NCBI RefSeq assembly: GCF_964340395.1
Contig: NC_135560.1
Coordinates: 20,401,675-20,463,674 of the forward strand
Direction of reading: 5' to 3'
DNA from: Glandiceps talaboti
Lineage: Eukaryota; Hemichordata; Enteropneusta; Spengelidae
DNA: 62,000 nucleotides
The notes beneath the pieces were generated by a model. The model saw only the letters and a list, made by a program, of their open reading frames with translations, was not told where the DNA came from and searched no databases. Shown piece by piece: positions 26,769-62,000 of this stretch; the stretch's first letter is position 1; every line of letters begins with the position of its first letter. Made by a program: the position numbers and the translations under genes.

Positions 26769-28466
26769 GTAAGTACATTTTGCCATTTCACTGAGAAAAT
26801 GCATTTTAAAAGCCTTAAAACATCGAGGTGGTTTCAGTAGTTGATTATATCCCTAGAAATCAACAGTAAACATACAAATTTAAGCAGTGCTGGGGTTACA
26901 ATAGTATTTTGATGTATTTACCATCATCTCCACAAACTGTAACAGGTTCAAAGGTTATTGAACAAAAGTAAGTACATTTTGCCATTTCACTGAGAAAATG
27001 CATTTTAAAAGCCTTAAAACATCGAGGTGGTTTCAGTAGTTGATTATATCCCTAGAAATCAACAGTAAACATACAAATTTAAGCAGTGCTGGGGTTACAA
27101 TAGTATTTTGATGTATTTACCATCATCTCCACAAACTGTAACAGGTTCAAAGGTTATTGAACAAAAGTAAGTACATTTTGCCATTTCACTGAGAAAATGC
27201 ATTTTAAAAGCCTTAAAACATCGAGGTGGTTTCAGTAGTTGATTATATCCCTAGAAATCAACAGTAAACATACAAATTTAAGCAGTGCTGGTTATGGTTT
27301 TTATAGTGCTTTGTTATGGTTTTTATATTGAATCAATCATAGTGGTACCGATGTGACTTCTGCAATTTTCATCATGGTCTACATCATATATAAATGTGTG
27401 ATGTCATTTATGTGGAGGGGGTTTTGTCCTAAAAGAACGATGTTTGTTTATTGAGCTTGTGCGATGTTTTGCGATCGTCCCTAATGACATATACTAGGTG
27501 CTGATAATTTTAACTCTTTAACTTTTTTACCAAATACCATTACCAATTCTAACTTTATATACAAAAGTAAGTACATTTTGCCATTTCACTGAGAAAATGC
27601 ATTTTAAAAGCCTTAAAACATCGAGGTGGTTTCAGTAGTTGATTATATCCCTAGAAATCAACAGTAAACATACAAATTTAAGCAGTGCTGGGGTTACAAT
27701 AATATTTTGATGTATTTACCATCATCTCCACAAACTGTAACAGGTTCAAAGGTTAGAACTTCATCTTTACCATTATGGTTTTTATATTGAATCAATCATA
27801 GTGGTACCGATGTGACTTCTGCAATTTTCATCATGGTCTACATCATATATAAATGTGTGATGTCGTTTATGTGGAGGGGGTTTTGTCCTAAAAGAACGAT
27901 GTTTGTTTATTGAGCTTGTGCGATGTTTTGCGATCGTCCCTAATGACATATACTAGGTGCTGATAATTTTAACTCTTTAACTTTTTTACCAAATACCAAA
28001 TAATTAACCAAAATGAAACCTTTTCATGTAATTTGGAAATTGCAAATCAAAGTGATCTGATCCTTCATGTACAAATTGACTATATGAATGAATATATGGC
28101 ATTTACATAAGCAATTTTGTTATGTCCCAAAAATAGACTTATGGACAACGAAGAAATATCTTGATTGAAGGAAAAATTTCCAACGTGATGTCAATGTTTG
28201 AAGTCATGTTTAGTGAAAGTGTTTGATTCAGGCCCATCAACATTGGTCCTGTAGTTAAAGTTTGAAGCTTAGTTTGTTTCTTTTTAGGATATTTGTCCAT
28301 TGTGTGATGATGCCAAGAAGGTCTTGGAAAAATACTCAAATAGGGTGAGGAAGTTTAGTAGTTTTTATATGCTTATATGTTCTTTAGTGTGAACATGTAT
28401 GTATGTATGTATGTATGTATGTGTGTATGTATGTATGTGGTATGTATGTATGTATGTATGTATGTA

Positions 28467-28499
<33 letters not shown>

Positions 28500-29237
28500 A
28501 TGTATGTATGTATTTGTGTATGTATGTATGTATGTATGTATGTATGTATGTGTATTTAGATGTTATTCCTCAATATTTTTTTTTCGTTCAGCCAAGGGAA
28601 ATACAAGTGACCTAAGGGGCCTTTGTCAGTACAAGTTGCTAGAGTAGTGACAACCCTTAGGTCACAAGTATTTTCTGGCTTAATGAAGAAACATATTGCA
28701 GAATAACATAATTATGCTAGCACCAGTAATAGCAATGAAAAATCATGGCAATTTTGAATGTTTTGACTCATATTTTGAGTACAGCAAAACCAGCGATGTA
28801 GAACGACCAGAGAATTTATTCCCATATTTTTTGTTCAATTTGACTTGTACATGGTGTATGTATGTTCTATATAGTGTATGAGTAGGAATGTATAAAAGTG
28901 CACAGAATATTGAATCATTCTATGAATTTTGTCCAAGATAAAAATTTGCCAAATCAGTATACTAATAACCAAACTATTTCAAATAATTATTGATATGACA
29001 TGCAAATATAAGCTTTTTACACAATATCTTTAACCATAAATTTTTTTTCTTTCACATTTTATATTTTAGTTTTCTTTGGAGGAAGTGTACATCACAAGAC
29101 AAGGCAATGAAGAATGGTATAGACGCTATAGATATGATATTCCAGTCTTTCATTTTAATGGAACTTTTCTTATGAAACACAGGGTTGATGAAAAACTACT
29201 TGAAGACACACTTCAGATATATGAAAGTACTAGGTAG
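26619..29237 (+). CDS. C5orf63: Glutaredoxin-like protein of the C5orf63 / DUF836 family
   Basis: Three exons (26619-26768, 28288-28344, 29070-29237), all in phase 0, give a 124-residue protein ending at TAG. Residues 1-36 are Ser/Arg/Lys-rich without acidic residues until Glu28, fitting a mitochondrial presequence. The thioredoxin-fold part starts PILTLYTK and has the redox motif C-P-L-C at residues 53-56 (DICPLCDDAKKVLEKYSNR), then EEVYIT, the cis-Pro in YDIPVFHFNG and MKHRVDEKLLEDTL. Order and length match the vertebrate C5orf63 and yeast YDR286C-type glutaredoxin-like proteins, whose exact substrates are not established as far as I know. It is tail-to-tail with the laminin gene and head-to-head with the subtilase. 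Confidence 0.9.
26745..28000. repeat. Nested recent tandem duplications copying exon 1 end and splice donor
   Basis: A ~199-base unit (AAAAGTAAGTACATTTTGCC through GGTTCAAAGG) is repeated with donors at 26769, 26968, 27167 and 27567. The last copy also carries the exon end (CCAATTCTAACTTTATATAC). A second block of about 225 bases (GGTTTTTATATTGAATCAAT to AACTTTTTTACCAAATACC) occurs at 27312-27538 and 27774-27999. Copies differ by only one or two bases. Confidence 0.95.
28288..28344 (+). CDS. C5orf63: Glutaredoxin-like exon 2: CPLC redox motif
   Basis: 57 bases, phase 0 to 0, after TTTCTTTTTAG; donor AGG|GTGAGG. Confidence 0.92.
28396..28556. repeat. (ATGT)n microsatellite
   Basis: Imperfect ATGT/GT tract immediately downstream of glutaredoxin-like exon 2. 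Confidence 0.95.
28560..28830 (-). mobile_element. MITE-like element A, copy 1
   Basis: Inverted arms TCAATATTTTTTTTTCGTTC / GAATGAAG-type ATATTGCAGAATAA flank a core in which CAAGTGACCTAAGGGGCC is mirrored by AACCCTTAGGTCACAAG. The right flank (ATAATTATGCTAGCACCAG to ACGACCAGAG) matches the left flanks of copies at 49815 and 52945, so this copy is in the opposite orientation. Confidence 0.75.
29070..29237 (+). CDS. C5orf63: Glutaredoxin-like exon 3: cis-Pro region and stop
   Basis: 168 bases from TATATTTTAG|TTTTCTTTGGAG to TAG 29235-29237. Contains WYRRYRYDIPVFHFNGTFL. Confidence 0.92.
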   Translation, partial: FSLEEVYITRQGNEEWYRRYRYDIPVFHFNGTFLMKHRVDEKLLEDTLQIYESTR

Positions 29238-29317
29238 TAATACTTGACTATTATTTCATCTGTATATTTGGTATAGTTGTGATATTTCTGTGTTGTATTT
29301 TTAGTTCTTGATAGAAA

Positions 29318-29512
29318 AATAGACAGATAGATAGATAGATGGGTCGTAGATAGATAGATAGGTGGGTTGTAGATGGATGGATAGATAGATAGATGGATGG
29401 ATAGGTAGATAGATAGATAGGTAGATAGATAGGTAGGTAGATAGATAGATAGACAGATAGATGGGTAGTAGATGGATAGAGATAGATATATAGATAGATA
29501 GACAGACAGAAA
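29318..29512. repeat. (GATA)n / (GATG)n microsatellite
   Basis: Long GATA-type tract 80 bases after the glutaredoxin-like stop codon, probably in its 3' untranslated region or just beyond. Confidence 0.95.
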
Positions 29513-31029
29513 AGTTAGGGTATCCCTTACTGTACATTGTACAAAGACGTCGAATAGTCAGACCATAATCTTGTTCGTTAAAGCCATAGTAGCGATAAGT
29601 AAAACTAATTATTTCTGTTAAAAATTTGATTCGTTTATAATGTATTCACTGTATCACGCATACCAATTCAATATAAACGAAAAATAGCGATAAAATTACA
29701 GGTTAGAAATTTGAAAGTACATCTATGATTACAGCTAATAAGGCTTTAATCAACATAAAAAAAACCCACAAGAAATCTTTTAAGAGTGTTTAAAGTTCAT
29801 TTATTAATCATAGTACAGTTGAAAGTACAATAACCAGGATTTAGTTTTACTTAGGCGAAAAAATAATTTTGTGTTTCCGATATAATGGCCTCTGAAAATA
29901 GGGTAGGTAGGTCGGGAATTATTTATTTTATTCTATCTTTTTAATTGTATTTATTTTTGAAAAATATTATTTTGACCGTAAAACAAACAAAATGTCAGTC
30001 AGAATACCCATTCAATCTGTACATACATTGCTGGGGAAAAAATAGATATGGAGGTCAAGAAGACAATTTCTTATCTTTTTGTTTTAAATGTTAGTTTAAA
30101 AAAATTATTAGGGTCGTCTGGGTTACCGGAAACACACATTTTATTTTATTTTTTGCCTTCTCCACTGATGTGTATCTGAAATTATTACATTCTTTATTTC
30201 AAAGACAAATAAAAAGAATTCTTAAACCCAATAATAGAGTGATCCACTTTTTCCTTATTTGGTAGAAGTAATATAAATCTCAACAAAATTATTGATAAAC
30301 TTTGCAGATATTTTTCATTGAAGCTGTACATTTAACAGGAGACAGTAATTCATATCAATTTCAAACGCCTTATAAAGTTTCTTATAGAAGATGTATTTTG
30401 TCTCCACTAGTTTTATGTTAGGCTAAGGTGTGAGATCAATAGATAAATGGAGGATAAAAAACTAAATTTTTATACTTAGGCCAGCCTCAGACCCCTCCTT
30501 ACTAAAGTGGCCAAAATTGAAAATTGCTTCAACAGGATGTAGTAAATATGTAGTATGTAGTGCTATGAATATAAAACCAGTATGCAGTAAGGAAAATATA
30601 GTTCTTTTGTTGACACTTTACTTTATTTTAGTGCCACACATTTATTATAGCAAAATTTCTTCCTTTTCTCAATTTGACATTTTTTAAAAGAAATAAAACA
30701 TCCATTAAAAGTAAAAGCGATTTTGTAGGATGAGAACTAAAATGGCTCAAACCCCCCCCCCTCCCCTTCCCCAAGGTAAAAGAATTTATTTTTTCTATTC
30801 TACATTGAACTATTGATTTCACCTCTAAGTACATTGAAGTTAATTTAGAAGTCATTAAATTCAGAAATATTTGTATTAATAATCTTAAATTTGGTATAAT
30901 GAAAGAAATATTTTCATCTGTAGAGTTACAATGTACTATATTATTTGAAATTACATTAGTGAAAATTATAAAATTTGGAGAATGAACTTATCATTAATCA
31001 TATTTTTTGTACTTTTAAATACAAATAAT
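29513..31029. other. Tail-to-tail intergenic region of the glutaredoxin-like and laminin genes
   Basis: No gene seen. AATAAA at 30208-30213 (plus) is a possible but distant polyadenylation signal for the glutaredoxin-like gene; a C-rich run lies at 30752-30770. Confidence 0.5.
30785..30790 (-). terminator. Candidate polyadenylation signal of the laminin alpha gene
   Basis: AATAAA on the minus strand 240 bases after the stop codon at 31030, followed by a G-rich stretch (GGGGAAGGGGAGGGGG), a plausible downstream element. Confidence 0.45.
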
Positions 31030-61808
<30,779 letters not shown>

Positions 61809-62000
61809 CTGATAAAAAACAAAATCATTCACATATTAGTTTAGTTTTTGTAAAATTGAAACATACATTCATGGAAAAGAGTGGATTCTAAATATTCACA
61901 ATTTGCCACTAAAATACCGTAAACCATAATATTTGAATCCCATACTATCACATTAGTCCTATATTATCAGTAAGGCTAAAAGACATACTTAGGCAGGATA
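61809..62000 (-). other. Laminin intron upstream of exon a1
   Basis: AT-rich intron. A donor-like CCTAAGTATGT at the very edge (about 61987) would put a TAA stop in the needed phase 0, so I do not call an exon there. Confidence 0.6.

Noticed and set aside
61987-62000. Donor-like CCTAAGTATGT at the window edge as the end of another laminin exon
   Set aside because: The following exon needs phase 0, which would make TAA the last codon.

Overview
The window is nuclear DNA of an animal. Genes are split by GT-AG introns, the sequence is AT-rich, and introns and intergenic DNA are full of long microsatellites and minisatellites. The products (a laminin alpha chain, a HYR/REJ polycystin-type extracellular protein, an FGF-like ligand, a C5orf63-type glutaredoxin) are metazoan. 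HYR and REJ exons plus this repeat style suggest a marine invertebrate, perhaps a deuterostome such as a lancelet, hemichordate or echinoderm. I cannot fix the species from sequence alone.

Layout. (1) 1-2521: first coding exon of a probable FGF-family secreted ligand on the minus strand (2290-2521) with a TATA box upstream; its later exons were not found and may lie left of the window. (2) 2.7-15.2 kb: no convincing gene; it holds tandem repeats (a 40-bp minisatellite at 7187-8230, a ~140-bp array at 5735-6470), a foldback element, and a decayed LINE 3' end (13515-14040) with a tetranucleotide tail. (3) 15275-17644, minus: five exons encoding a HYR module and a REJ-like region, with no recognisable start or end; a broken second HYR exon lies just upstream. 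(4) 19660-24927, minus: a complete 8-exon, 386-aa secreted proteinase-K-type subtilase with intact Asp/His/Ser triad but altered oxyanion-hole and active-serine motifs, and one probable GC-AG intron. (5) 26619-29237, plus: a complete 3-exon, 124-aa glutaredoxin-like protein with a putative mitochondrial presequence; its first intron contains recent tandem duplications that copy the 5' splice site. (6) 31030-61808, minus: the C-terminal 2,126 codons of a laminin alpha chain in 36 exons (laminin IV domain, LE modules, long coiled coil, LG1-LG5, stop). Its N-terminal half lies beyond position 62000.

The most interesting signal is in the laminin gene: three consecutive phase-0 microexons of 30, 21 and 24 bases inside LG1. 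Each can be skipped without changing the frame, so LG1 may carry a combinatorial 0-25 residue insert comparable in design to the spliced inserts of agrin and neurexin LG domains. Introns also carry a four-copy MITE-like family (~150 bp palindromic core, longer in some copies) and a pair of tRNA-derived SINE-like units.

Exon limits were derived by hand from splice signals, reading frame and phase. All phases close within the laminin, subtilase, glutaredoxin and HYR/REJ models. No transcript or database evidence was available.
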